Source of the DNA: Acidobacterium sp049965615
GTDB lineage: Bacteria > Acidobacteriota > Terriglobia > Terriglobales > Acidobacteriaceae
DNA: 35,948 bases
Direction of reading: 5' to 3'
NCBI GenBank assembly: GCA_049965615.1
Contig: JBMFWD010000035.1
Span: 1 to 35,948, forward strand
Part shown: piece by piece, positions 18,090 to 26,261 of the stretch
Layout: each line of letters starts with the position of its first letter
How positions within the stretch are numbered: position 1 is the stretch's first letter
Notes under the pieces: model-generated
What the model was told of the DNA's origin: nothing
The model's database searches: none
The model's input: the letters and a program-made list of their open reading frames with translations, nothing else
Position numbers and translations under genes: made by a program

Positions 18090-19401
18090 GGGGGAGGTTT
18101 GGAGCGGGAAATTCCGGTTCAGGCCGGAAGAGATGATTTGTGTGCTGGTGATTATGTTTCTGGCGGTTCAGGGGGCGATTGTGGGGATCGCTCCGAGTGT
18201 GGCGCTGGCGACGAATCTTGCGCAGCCGACGGCGTTGATGAAGGTGGGTGGAATTGCGTCACAGGCGCTGATTTATGGTGCGATTGCGGCGCTGTGCGCG
18301 CGGCGGTGGAGGCTGCTGGAGCGCGCACTGCCGGCGGCGACGCTGGCGCTGTTGCTGGTGGGGTGGGTGCTGTGTTCAACGCTATGGTCCGTGGATCCCC
18401 TGCTGACTGCGCGGCGGGCTCCTGAGTTTGCCCTGGCGGCGATGTTTGGGCTTTACCTGACGGTGCGTTATCCGGCGGAGCGGCAGCTGCGGATTTTCTG
18501 GTGGGCGATGGTGTTGCTGGCAATTGGAACTGTGATGGTTGCGTATTTGATGCCGTCGTATGGGTTGGATTTGTCTGCCGGGCACCACGCGGACTGGAAG
18601 GGCGTATTTACGCAGAAGAATGCGTGCGGGCGGGTGATGGTGCTGGCGACGGCCGTGCTGCTGGCGGGGCGGCGATGGGGATGGAAGGAGTGGGCGAGCG
18701 GGGCGTTGTTTGTGCTGGTGCTGGTGAAGAGCGGTTCGCGCGGTGCATGGGGGCTGGAGGCTGTGCTGCTGGGGGGAGCGGGGATGTTTTTGGTGTCGGT
18801 GCGATGCGCGGGGCGGATTCGCGGGGCGGTGCTGGGGTTGATGGCGCTGGTTGCAGCGACGGCGGGTGTGTTGGTGATGGTGTTTCGCGATGCGCTGATT
18901 GCGGCGATGGGGCGGAATACGACGCTTTCAGGGCGAGCGGAGATATGGCATGCGGTGTGGCCGTTTGTGATGCAGCGGCCGTGGCTGGGGTGGGGTTACG
19001 AGGCGTTCTGGCGGGGATGGACGGGGCCTTCCTTTCAGGTTTCGGCGGCGGTGCATTTTCTGGTGTTTCATGCGCACAACGGATACCTGGATGTGTGGCT
19101 GCAGACGGGGTTGGTGGGGCTGGTGCTGTTTGTGGCTGCGTATGGGCAGGCGTGTCTGCGGGTTTGGCGCCGCGTGGAGCGAGGGCAGATGGCGGAGTTG
19201 CTTTGGCCGCTTTGTTTGCTCCTGATTGTGGGGCTTTATGGGCTGGATGAGAATACGGTGCTGGTTCCGAATGGGATTTTCTGGATGTTGTTTGTGATGG
19301 CTACGGTTTCGCTGCGGGGTGCGTGGGTTCGGGCTTCTATGCCAGCGATGCCGGGGGAGGCGGCGTTGGCTTATGCCGAGAGTGCTGCTGCTGCGAGCTG
19401 A
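18076..19401 (+). CDS. O-antigen ligase/polymerase family membrane protein (Wzy/WaaL-like)
   Basis: A 441-residue polytopic membrane protein with roughly ten to twelve hydrophobic spans. It carries the Wzy_C/O-antigen ligase signature: SGSRGAW near residues 214-220, GRAEIWHAVWPF, PWLGWGYEAFW and, in the large periplasmic loop, HAHNGYLDVWLQTGLVGL near 331-348. In a Wzx/Wzy locus lacking another candidate it is most likely the repeat-unit polymerase, but ligase activity cannot be excluded by sequence. ATG 18076 overlaps the wza-like gene; a later in-frame methionine at 18133 is possible. Overlaps the next gene by 29 bases. Confidence 0.85.
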   Translation: MRIRRGEVWSGKFRFRPEEMICVLVIMFLAVQGAIVGIAPSVALATNLAQPTALMKVGGIASQALIYGAIAALCARRWRLLERALPAATLALLLVGWVLCSTLWSVDPLLTARRAPEFALAAMFGLYLTVRYPAERQLRIFWWAMVLLAIGTVMVAYLMPSYGLDLSAGHHADWKGVFTQKNACGRVMVLATAVLLAGRRWGWKEWASGALFVLVLVKSGSRGAWGLEAVLLGGAGMFLVSVRCAGRIRGAVLGLMALVAATAGVLVMVFRDALIAAMGRNTTLSGRAEIWHAVWPFVMQRPWLGWGYEAFWRGWTGPSFQVSAAVHFLVFHAHNGYLDVWLQTGLVGLVLFVAAYGQACLRVWRRVERGQMAELLWPLCLLLIVGLYGLDENTVLVPNGIFWMLFVMATVSLRGAWVRASMPAMPGEAALAYAESAAAAS

Positions 19402-20500
19402 GCTGCTGCCGGGATCGGAGACGTTTGTGGCGGCGCAGGCTGTGGCGCTGCGGCGGTATGAGGCGGGATTTGCGGGGCTGAAGCGGGTGCGGGATGGGCT
19501 GGACGTGCCGGGCGTGGTGGCCGTGCTGGACGAGCGTGGGGGATGGGCTGGAAAAGCGGCCCGGCTGGCGTATTTGCGGACGGGATTTACAGCTGGGTTT
19601 GAGCGGGCGCTGCGGGAGTGGCGGGCGAATGTGGCGCATGTGCATTTTGCGATGGATGCTTGCGCCTTTTTGCCAGTGCTGCGACGGCTGGGCGTGCCGT
19701 TTGTGGTGACTCTGCATGGGTATGACGTGGGGCTGAGCGATGCGGCGCATGCGGGTTGTGCGGCGGGGCGGATGTTTTTGCGCCGGCGGGCGGCTTTGTG
19801 GCGGGAGGCGGCGAGGTTTGCCTGCGTATCAGAGCATTTGCGGCGGGTGGCGGCAGAGCGCGGGTTTCCGGAAGAGAAGTTGCGGGTGCATGTGACTGGC
19901 GTTGCGGTGCGGGAGTTTGCTTTGCGCGGCGGGCGGGAGCCGGTGGCGCTGTTTGTGGGCAGGCTGGTGGAAAAGAAGGGCTGCCGGGTGCTGCTGGAGG
20001 CCTGGAAGGCTGTGGAGCAGGAGCTTCCTGAAGCGAGGCTGGTGGTGATTGGGGACGGGCCGCTGCGCGGCGATCTGGAGGGTTGGGCGAGGATGCATTT
20101 GCGCCGGTTTTCGTTTGCAGGGGCGCGGACACCGGCGGAGGTTCGCGGTTGGATGGAGCGGGCGGCGGTGCTGGCGGCTCCGAGCGTGCGGGCGATGGAT
20201 GGAGATACGGAGGGGTTGCCGACGGTAGTGCTGGAGGCGATGGAGAGGGGGGTTGCTGTGGTGGCCAGTGACGGTACAGGCGCCGAGGAGGCGGTGGCGG
20301 CTGGAGAGACGGGATTTTTGACGGTGCAGGGTGATGCCGAGGGGCTTGCGAAGAGGTTGATTTGCCTGCTGCGCGATGAGGCGCTGGCGCACGGGATGGG
20401 CACGCGGGGGCGCAGGAGAGTGGAGGAGCGGTTCGATATTGCGCGGCAGACGGAGGGACTGGAGCGAATTTACGACGAGGTGAGAGGCCGGGATGGGTGA
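19373..20500 (+). CDS. Glycosyltransferase family 4
   Basis: A 375-residue GT-B transferase. The N-terminal half has PGSETFVAAQA and VTLHGYDVGLSD; the C-terminal donor domain has ALFVGRLVEKKGCRVLLEAW, LVVIGDGPLRGDLE and EGLPTVVLEAMERGVAVVA carrying the EX7E motif, ending with GETGFLT. It would add a sugar, often mannose or glucose type in this family, to the lipid-linked repeat. I chose ATG 19373 (MPRVLLLRAEL) because it gives the family start. It overlaps the polymerase gene by 29 bases and the flippase gene by eight, so it is in the same operon. Confidence 0.88.
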   Translation: MPRVLLLRAELLPGSETFVAAQAVALRRYEAGFAGLKRVRDGLDVPGVVAVLDERGGWAGKAARLAYLRTGFTAGFERALREWRANVAHVHFAMDACAFLPVLRRLGVPFVVTLHGYDVGLSDAAHAGCAAGRMFLRRRAALWREAARFACVSEHLRRVAAERGFPEEKLRVHVTGVAVREFALRGGREPVALFVGRLVEKKGCRVLLEAWKAVEQELPEARLVVIGDGPLRGDLEGWARMHLRRFSFAGARTPAEVRGWMERAAVLAAPSVRAMDGDTEGLPTVVLEAMERGVAVVASDGTGAEEAVAAGETGFLTVQGDAEGLAKRLICLLRDEALAHGMGTRGRRRVEERFDIARQTEGLERIYDEVRGRDG

Positions 20501-21791
20501 GTCGCTCAAGCGGGATTCGCTGTGGATGATGGCGGGACAGGGCGGCGGTGCCCTGCTGCAAGCAGTGTATTTTGTGCTGATTGGGCGGTCGCTGGGGAGC
20601 GCGCAGTATGGTGCGTTTATCGGCGTAGTGGCGATGGTGGGGATTGCCAGCCAGTTGGGCGGGCTGGGCATGGAGATGACGCTGCTGCGGGATGTGAGCC
20701 GCGATGGCGGGCGTTTAGGGGCGAGCTGGGGCCGGGCGGTGCAGGTGACGGTGGCCGGAGCTGTGGCTTTGCTGCTGCTGGCGGTGACGGCTGGGCATGC
20801 GTGGCTGGGGCGAAGTTTGTGGCTGCTGCTGCCGTACGTGGTGATTTCGGACGGGCTGTTTGGGCGGCTGCTGCAGGTGGCGATTCGGGCTTTTCAGGCG
20901 ACGGGCGAGATGCGATGGGCGGCGGCGCTGCCGGTGACGATGAGCGGACTGCGAGCGGCGGTAGCGGGGGTGTTTTTCTGGCGGGTACATGCGGGGCTGA
21001 TGACTGCGACGGCGGTGGCGTGGGTGAGGATGTACTGGGTGGCGACGGCTTTGGCGGCGGTGGTTGCGGTAGTCGCGGTGACGGTGCGGCTGGGATGGCC
21101 GGAGTGGCGGCGGGTGCGCAGGCGTGAGCTGCTGGATGGGCTGAGTTTTGCGTTTTCGAATTCATCGATTTCGGTTTATAACGACGTGGACAAGAGCCTG
21201 CTGGCGGGCGCGGGGCTGATGGAGTCGGCGGGTATTTACGGTGCGGCGTACCGGGTGGTGGATGTGGCGACAATGCCGGTCTACAGCCTGTTTGCGGCGG
21301 CTACGCCGAGGTATTTTCGGGCGGAGGGTGTGGATGGGACGCGGGCGCTGATGCGGCGGGTGTTGCTGCGGGCTTTGCCGCTGACGGTAGCGATCTGTGC
21401 GGGGCTGTATTTGCTGGCTGGGCTGGTTCCAGTGGTGATTGGGGCGTCGTTTGCGGCGGCTGCGACGGCGCTGCGGTGGTTGTGTGTGATTCCGGTGCTG
21501 CGGCTGCTGCATTACACGTGGGGGACGGCGATTACGGCGCGGATGTCGCAATGGAAGCGGACGGCGGCGCAGGCGGTGGCGGCGGGGCTGAACGTGGGGC
21601 TGTGCCTGTGGTGGATTCCGAGGTGGCAGTGGCGGGGAGCCGCTGCGGCGAGCGTTCTGACAGATGGGGCGCTGGTTTTGATGAGCGCGGGAATATGGTG
21701 GGCGTGGGCGCGGAGGCATGCGAGGGGGAGTGAGGAAGTGGGAGAAGACACGGAGGGTATTGGCAGGGCTATGCCGGGTTGGGTACAGTAA
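20493..21791 (+). CDS. Polysaccharide flippase (Wzx-like, MOP superfamily)
   Basis: A 432-residue polytopic protein with about twelve hydrophobic segments that would translocate the undecaprenyl-diphosphate-linked repeat unit across the inner membrane. The start GESLKRDSLWMMAGQGGG, then VLIGRSLGSAQYGAFIG and LDGLSFAFSNSSISVYND(V)DKSLLAG, follow the pattern of MATE/MOP polysaccharide transporters. ATG 20493 overlaps the GT4 stop. With the Wzy-like and Wzc/Wza-like proteins it completes the Wzx/Wzy machinery; no priming phosphoglycosyltransferase is in the window. It is the last clearly sugar-related gene of the run. Confidence 0.87.
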   Translation: MGESLKRDSLWMMAGQGGGALLQAVYFVLIGRSLGSAQYGAFIGVVAMVGIASQLGGLGMEMTLLRDVSRDGGRLGASWGRAVQVTVAGAVALLLLAVTAGHAWLGRSLWLLLPYVVISDGLFGRLLQVAIRAFQATGEMRWAAALPVTMSGLRAAVAGVFFWRVHAGLMTATAVAWVRMYWVATALAAVVAVVAVTVRLGWPEWRRVRRRELLDGLSFAFSNSSISVYNDVDKSLLAGAGLMESAGIYGAAYRVVDVATMPVYSLFAAATPRYFRAEGVDGTRALMRRVLLRALPLTVAICAGLYLLAGLVPVVIGASFAAAATALRWLCVIPVLRLLHYTWGTAITARMSQWKRTAAQAVAAGLNVGLCLWWIPRWQWRGAAAASVLTDGALVLMSAGIWWAWARRHARGSEEVGEDTEGIGRAMPGWVQ

Positions 21792-21798
21792 GCCTGCC

Positions 21799-23580
21799 GT
21801 GTTGAATTTGACGACGATCAACGATGTGTTCTTTACCGTGGCCGGGCGGGGGCATCACCGGGTGATGCTGGTGCAGGGCGCGGATGATGCGTGGCGGCCT
21901 GTTTCCGGGGCGGAAGTGTACCGGAGGGTGCTGGCGGTGGCGCGGGCGCTGCGGCATTGGGGCGTGCGCAAGGGTGACCGGGTAGCGCTGCTGGCGGAGA
22001 ATCGCTGGGAGTGGGCGGTAACGGATTATGCGGTGCTGGCGCTGGGAGCGGTGGATGTGCCGATTTATCCGACGTTGCCGGCGGATCATGTGGCGGTGCT
22101 GCTGAAGGACTCGGGCGCGAAGGCGGCGTTTGTTTCGACGCGGGCGCAGTATGAGAAGGTGGAGGCGGTCAGGGCGCAGACGTCGATTGAGCAGATTGTG
22201 ATGATGGACGACGGTCCAGCGCCGGATGCGGTGAACTTTGCTTCTCTGCTGCAGTATGCCGCGGATGGGAAGCGGGACGAGGAGTTTGACCGGTGCGCGG
22301 AGGCTGTGGCTCCTGGAGATCTGGCGACGCTGATTTATACGTCGGGAACGACGGGCGAGCCGAAGGGCGTGATGCTGACGCATGGGAACATTGCGTCGAA
22401 TTTGAATTATTCATTGGCGGAGATTCCGGCGGGACCGGAGGACTCGTGCATTTCGTTTCTGCCGTTGTCGCACATTACGGCCCGGCATCTGGATTATGCG
22501 TTGTTTGCGAAGGGCGCGACGGTGGCCTACTGCCCGAAGTTCGACACGCTGCCGCAGGCGATGGTGCAGGTGAAGCCGACGATGTTTGTGGGCGTTCCGC
22601 GGGTGTATGAGAAGGTGCGACAGGCGGTGGAGCAGAAGTCGGCAGGCTCGCCGGTGAAGAAGAAGTTGCTGCATTGGGCGATGGCGGTTGGACGGCGGCA
22701 TCTGGAGGAAATCAGCGAGGGAAAGATGCCGGAGGCCTTGGACTGGCGACTGGCGCAGCGGCTGATTTACTCGAAGATTGCGAAGGCGTTTGGGGGCCGG
22801 GTGCGGATTTTTATCGCGGGCGGCGCACCGCTGGGGATGGATACGGCGAGCTGGTTTGGGGCGGTTGGGATCCGGATATTGGAGGGATATGGCTTGACGG
22901 AGACCTCGCCGGTGCTGGCGTTGAACACGCCGGTGGCTTATCGGATGGGCTCGGTGGGGCGGCCGCTGCCGAATGTGCAGTGCAGGATTGCTGAGGATGG
23001 CGAACTGCTGGTGAAGGGTCCGAATGTGTTTGTGGGCTACTGGCAGAAGCCGGAGGATACGGCGGAGTCATTCGAAGACGGATGGTTCAAGACGGGGGAT
23101 ATAGCGAGGCTGGACGAGGACGGCTTTCTTTATGTGACGGACCGGAAGAAGGAGTTGCTGAAGACGTCGGGGGGCAAGATGATTGCTCCGCAGCCGATTG
23201 AGGGCAAGCTGAAGGGGCATTTGCTGGTGGCGCAGGCTGCGGTGGTGGGGGACAAGCACAAGTTTGCGGCAGCGCTGATTTCGCCGAACTTTGCGGCGCT
23301 GGAGGCGTGGGCGGTGCAGCAGGGCGTAAAGGCGGGATCGCGACGGGAACTGGTGGATCATCCGGTGGTGTTGGCGGCCTACCAGGTGATTGTGGACCAG
23401 GTGAACGATGGGCTGGCGGGGTATGAGACGATCAAGCGGTTCCGGCTGGTTCCGGATGAGTGGGCGCTGGAGACGGGCGAGCTGACGCCGAGCCTGAAGT
23501 TGAAGCGGCGTGTGATCAACGAGAAATATTCCGCCGAAATTGCCGATCTATACAAAGACGAAGCAGTCGCGCACGGGTGA
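21799..23580 (+). CDS. Long-chain acyl-CoA synthetase-like AMP-forming ligase
   Basis: A 593-residue ANL-superfamily enzyme activating a fatty acid through acyl-AMP to acyl-CoA. Core motifs are in order: LIYTSGTTGEPKGVMLTHGN near residues 178-197, EGYGLTETSPV near 362, DGWFKTGDIARLDEDGFLYV near 427-446, the hinge DRKKELLKTSGGK, and the catalytic lysine region TPSLKLKRR near 564. GTG 21799 gives the expected N-terminus (NLTTINDVFF); the frame extends to ATG 21718 inside the flippase gene. A TACAGT -10-like box lies at 21784-21789, so a near-leaderless transcript is conceivable. It may serve general fatty-acid activation; no specific link to the sugar or hopanoid genes is visible. Confidence 0.85.
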   Translation: MLNLTTINDVFFTVAGRGHHRVMLVQGADDAWRPVSGAEVYRRVLAVARALRHWGVRKGDRVALLAENRWEWAVTDYAVLALGAVDVPIYPTLPADHVAVLLKDSGAKAAFVSTRAQYEKVEAVRAQTSIEQIVMMDDGPAPDAVNFASLLQYAADGKRDEEFDRCAEAVAPGDLATLIYTSGTTGEPKGVMLTHGNIASNLNYSLAEIPAGPEDSCISFLPLSHITARHLDYALFAKGATVAYCPKFDTLPQAMVQVKPTMFVGVPRVYEKVRQAVEQKSAGSPVKKKLLHWAMAVGRRHLEEISEGKMPEALDWRLAQRLIYSKIAKAFGGRVRIFIAGGAPLGMDTASWFGAVGIRILEGYGLTETSPVLALNTPVAYRMGSVGRPLPNVQCRIAEDGELLVKGPNVFVGYWQKPEDTAESFEDGWFKTGDIARLDEDGFLYVTDRKKELLKTSGGKMIAPQPIEGKLKGHLLVAQAAVVGDKHKFAAALISPNFAALEAWAVQQGVKAGSRRELVDHPVVLAAYQVIVDQVNDGLAGYETIKRFRLVPDEWALETGELTPSLKLKRRVINEKYSAEIADLYKDEAVAHG

Positions 23581-23636
23581 GTTTGCATCTGTGTGAAAGT
23601 GCAGGCAGAGGTTCGCCGAGGTGCGCGCGCTGCCGG

Positions 23637-23642
23637 TACACT
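23637..23642 (+). promoter_or_regulatory. Candidate -10 box (TACACT) upstream of hemQ
   Basis: GGTACACT ends 20 bases before the hemQ ATG. No convincing -35 was found. The same GGTACA(C/G)T string lies before the genes at 21799 and 35182, which is why it is recorded. Confidence 0.25.
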
Positions 23643-23662
23643 TGAAGTGATAGAGAGGCTTT

Positions 23663-24529
23663 ATGACGCGCATGATTGCAGAGAGAGAGATAGCGGCGGA
23701 TATGCATCCGGCACCGCTGACGATGGATGGTTCGGCGCTGCTGCACCAGATGTTTCGTTTTGACTGGCCGGCGTGGCGCGGGCTGGAGGAAGCGGAGCGG
23801 AAGGAGATAGTCGCCGAGGCGCAGGCGGCGTTTGCGGTGATGGAGGCTGGGCAGTCTCATGGGCATCCGAACCAGAGCGCGATGTTTGCGCAACTGGGAC
23901 ATAAGGGCGACCTGATGTTTGTGCATTTCCGCGAGACGATGGAGGAGCTGGCAAAGCTGGAGCGGGACATGGCGCGGCTGCGGCTGAGCGACTACCTGGA
24001 GCCGATGGAGTCTTATGTGTCGGTGGTGGAGCTGGGGCTGTATGAGTCGTCTGCGAAGGTATATGCGCAGCTTGCAGCGGAAGGTGTAGAGCCGCACAGC
24101 GAGATATGGAACCAGCGCGTGGCCGAGGTGCTGGAACGGCAATCGACGGCGATGGCGGTGCGTCTGTTCCCGGCGATTCCCCAGGGGAAGTATCTGTGTT
24201 TTTATCCGATGGACCGGAAGCGCGGCGAAGAGGTGAACTGGTACACGGAGTCGATGGCGGAGCGGCAGCGGATGATGCACGACCATGGCATGATTGGACG
24301 CCGGTACGCGGACGTGGTGCGGCAGGTGATCAGCGGATCGATTGGTTTTGACGACTGGGAGTGGGGCGTGGATCTGTTCTCCGATGACGCGACGGTATTC
24401 AAGAAGCTGATTTACGAGATGCGTTTTGATGAGGCGAGCGCGCTGTATGCGGAGTTTGGCCCGTTTTACATTGGCGTGCGGCTGCCCGCGGCCGAGCTTG
24501 GGAGCTGGCTCGCGATGGAAGGCGCATAG
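23663..24529 (+). CDS. hemQ: Coproheme decarboxylase (HemQ), chlorite dismutase family
   Basis: Final enzyme of the coproporphyrin-dependent heme pathway: peroxide-driven decarboxylation of coproheme III to heme b. The 288-residue product carries the HemQ signature block: FYPMDRKRGEEVNWY (Y181, equivalent to the catalytic tyrosine), MHDHGMIGRRY (H208, likely heme-ligating histidine), then SGSIGFDDWEWGVDLF and YEMRFDEASALYAEFG. Slightly longer than the roughly 250 residues usual in Firmicutes, with extra sequence at about 130-165. ATG 23663 has GAGAGG upstream. It implies that this diderm makes heme through coproheme instead of the classical protoporphyrin-only route. The hpnA GTG follows two bases after its stop, so it heads the hopanoid run. 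Confidence 0.92.
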   Translation: MTRMIAEREIAADMHPAPLTMDGSALLHQMFRFDWPAWRGLEEAERKEIVAEAQAAFAVMEAGQSHGHPNQSAMFAQLGHKGDLMFVHFRETMEELAKLERDMARLRLSDYLEPMESYVSVVELGLYESSAKVYAQLAAEGVEPHSEIWNQRVAEVLERQSTAMAVRLFPAIPQGKYLCFYPMDRKRGEEVNWYTESMAERQRMMHDHGMIGRRYADVVRQVISGSIGFDDWEWGVDLFSDDATVFKKLIYEMRFDEASALYAEFGPFYIGVRLPAAELGSWLAMEGA

Positions 24530-24531
24530 CG

Positions 24532-25533
24532 GTGAAAGTATTTGTGACGGGGGCGACCGGATTTGTGGGGAGCCACGTGGCGAGAGAGCTGACGGCGCAG
24601 GGTGCGGAGTTGCGCATCCTGACGCGGAAGACGAGCAACCTGGCGAACCTGAAAGAGGTGAGCGGCGAGACGGTGGTGGGCGATCTGCTTGCGCCGGAGG
24701 GGCTGCGGACGGCGCTTCGCGGCTGCGATGCGGTGATGCATGTGGCGGCGGATTACCGGCTCTGGGTGCGTGATCCGAAGGCGATGTATGCGGCCAATGT
24801 GGAAGGCACGCGGGCGCTGCTGGAGATGGCGCGTGAGGAAGGCGTGGGGCGGTTTGTATACACGTCGAGCGTGGCCACGATGGGGTTCCGGACGGATGGG
24901 ACGATTGTGGACGAGGCGACGCCGGTGAGCCTTGAGGATATGGTGGGCCACTACAAGCGGTCGAAGTATATGGCGGAGCAGGTGGCGCTGGAGGCTGCGG
25001 CGGCGGGGCAGCAGGTGGTGGTGCTGAACCCGACGACTCCGATTGGCGCGGGAGACATTAAGCCGACGCCTACGGGGCAGATTGTGGTGGATTTTTTGAA
25101 CAAGAAATTTCCTGCATACGTGGATACGGGGCTGAACCTGGTGGACGTGACGGAAGTGGCGCGGACGCATGTGGCGGCGCTGGAGCCGGGTGTGGGGCGC
25201 GTGGGCGAGCGTTACATTCTGGGTGGAGAAAACCTGACGCTGAAGCAGATTCTGGACAAGATGTCCGCGATTACGGAACTGCCTTCGCCGACGATGAAGG
25301 TTCCGCATGCGGTGGCGATGACGTTTGCGTTCTTTGACGAGAATATTCAGGGCCGCTTACTGGGCAGGGAACCACGGGCGACGGTGGAGGCGGTGAGGAT
25401 GGGCAAGAAGAAGATGTTTGCCTCATCGGCCAAGGCGGAGCGGGAACTGGGCTTCCAGGTAGTGCCGGTTTACGAGGCGCTGCGGAAGGCGATTGCGTGG
25501 TTCCGGGAGCAGGGGTACGCTCCGGCGGCATGA
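24532..25533 (+). CDS. hpnA: Hopanoid-associated sugar epimerase (HpnA)
   Basis: A 333-residue extended SDR protein of the HpnA family found in hopanoid gene clusters; its precise reaction is not settled. The NAD(P) motif GATGFVGSH is at residues 7-15, VMHVAADYRLW at about 68-78, the catalytic YxxxK pair is Y141/K145 in GHYKRSKYMAE, and VVLNPTTPIG follows, a stretch characteristic of HpnA-like proteins. GTG 24532 lies two bases after the hemQ stop and the gene ends in ATGA overlap with hpnG. Family call is firm because of sequence pattern plus the hpnG, hpnC, hpnD and hpnE neighbours. Confidence 0.88.
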   Translation: MKVFVTGATGFVGSHVARELTAQGAELRILTRKTSNLANLKEVSGETVVGDLLAPEGLRTALRGCDAVMHVAADYRLWVRDPKAMYAANVEGTRALLEMAREEGVGRFVYTSSVATMGFRTDGTIVDEATPVSLEDMVGHYKRSKYMAEQVALEAAAAGQQVVVLNPTTPIGAGDIKPTPTGQIVVDFLNKKFPAYVDTGLNLVDVTEVARTHVAALEPGVGRVGERYILGGENLTLKQILDKMSAITELPSPTMKVPHAVAMTFAFFDENIQGRLLGREPRATVEAVRMGKKKMFASSAKAERELGFQVVPVYEALRKAIAWFREQGYAPAA

Positions 25534-26198
25534 AACGGCTTGGGATAGTAGCGGCGCTGCCGGGCGAGCTGAAGCCGCTGGTTTCCGGGTGGAAAAAAGC
25601 GGATGTTGGGGTCTGGACCGGGGTTGTGGCTGGGCGCGAATGCGTGGCGGTTGCCGGCGGGATGGGCGCGGACGCCGCGACACGGGCCTGCGAGCGGGTA
25701 TTTGCGGCAGGGCCGGTGGATGCACTGATTTCTGTGGGCTGGGCTGGCGCTTTGAGCTGCGGGGTAAAACCGCCTGAAGCGTTTGAGGTGAAGGAAGTGG
25801 TGGATCCTCTGACCGGGGAGCGATTTTTGACCGGACAGGAGCAGGGTTTTCGGCTGGTAACGCTGGACCATGTGGCAGTGGTGAAGGAAAAGCGGCAACT
25901 GGCGGAGAAGTATCGTGCGGTGCTGGTGGACATGGAGGCAGCGACGGTGGCGCGGCTGGCGCAGGGGCGCGGGGTGGCGTTTTTGTGCTGCAAGGGGATT
26001 TCTGACGGTTCGACGGATGTGCTGCCGGATTTCAGCCGGTTTATTTCTGCCAAGGGGCAGTTGCGGATGGGAGCTTTACTGGCGCATGTGGCGGTGCGGC
26101 CGCGCTACTGGAAGAGCCTGGCGCGGATGGGCTCCAACAGCCAGCAGGCGGCGGTGGCGCTGGGCGAGCTGATTAAGGAAGTGGTTGAAAGAATTTGA
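25530..26198 (+). CDS. hpnG: Adenosylhopane nucleosidase (HpnG), phosphorylase-like
   Basis: Removes adenine from adenosylhopane on the way to ribosylhopane and C35 hopanoids. The 222-residue product has the nucleoside phosphorylase/MTA-SAH nucleosidase fold: LGIVAALPGELKPL at the N-terminus, VAGGMGADAAT, ALISVGWAGAL, then VDMEAATVARLA with the conserved DMEAA segment and CCKGISDGSTD carrying the catalytic aspartate. ATG 25530 overlaps the hpnA stop by four bases. An MTA/SAH nucleosidase role is the main alternative but the hopanoid context favours HpnG. The gene ends 62 bases before the first dehydrogenase gene. Confidence 0.87.
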   Translation: MKRLGIVAALPGELKPLVSGWKKADVGVWTGVVAGRECVAVAGGMGADAATRACERVFAAGPVDALISVGWAGALSCGVKPPEAFEVKEVVDPLTGERFLTGQEQGFRLVTLDHVAVVKEKRQLAEKYRAVLVDMEAATVARLAQGRGVAFLCCKGISDGSTDVLPDFSRFISAKGQLRMGALLAHVAVRPRYWKSLARMGSNSQQAAVALGELIKEVVERI

Positions 26199-26243
26199 GT
26201 TGCGGGTGGATGTGGGGTGTGGGTCTGGAGGCCTGTCTCGCGG

Positions 26244-26261
26244 TAACCTAATAGTAGGTTA
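26244..26261. promoter_or_regulatory. Palindrome touching the dehydrogenase start codon
   Basis: TAACCTA (26244-26250) and TAGGTTA (26255-26261) form perfect seven-base arms around ATAG; the last base is the A of the ATG at 26261. There is no good Shine-Dalgarno, so the site could be an operator, part of a promoter for a short-leader transcript, or a hairpin masking the start. Confidence 0.4.

Noticed and set aside
18928..20403. 491-residue minus-strand open frame opposite the polymerase and GT4 genes
   Set aside because: Ser/Arg/Pro-rich shadow spanning two real genes; no motif or start signal.
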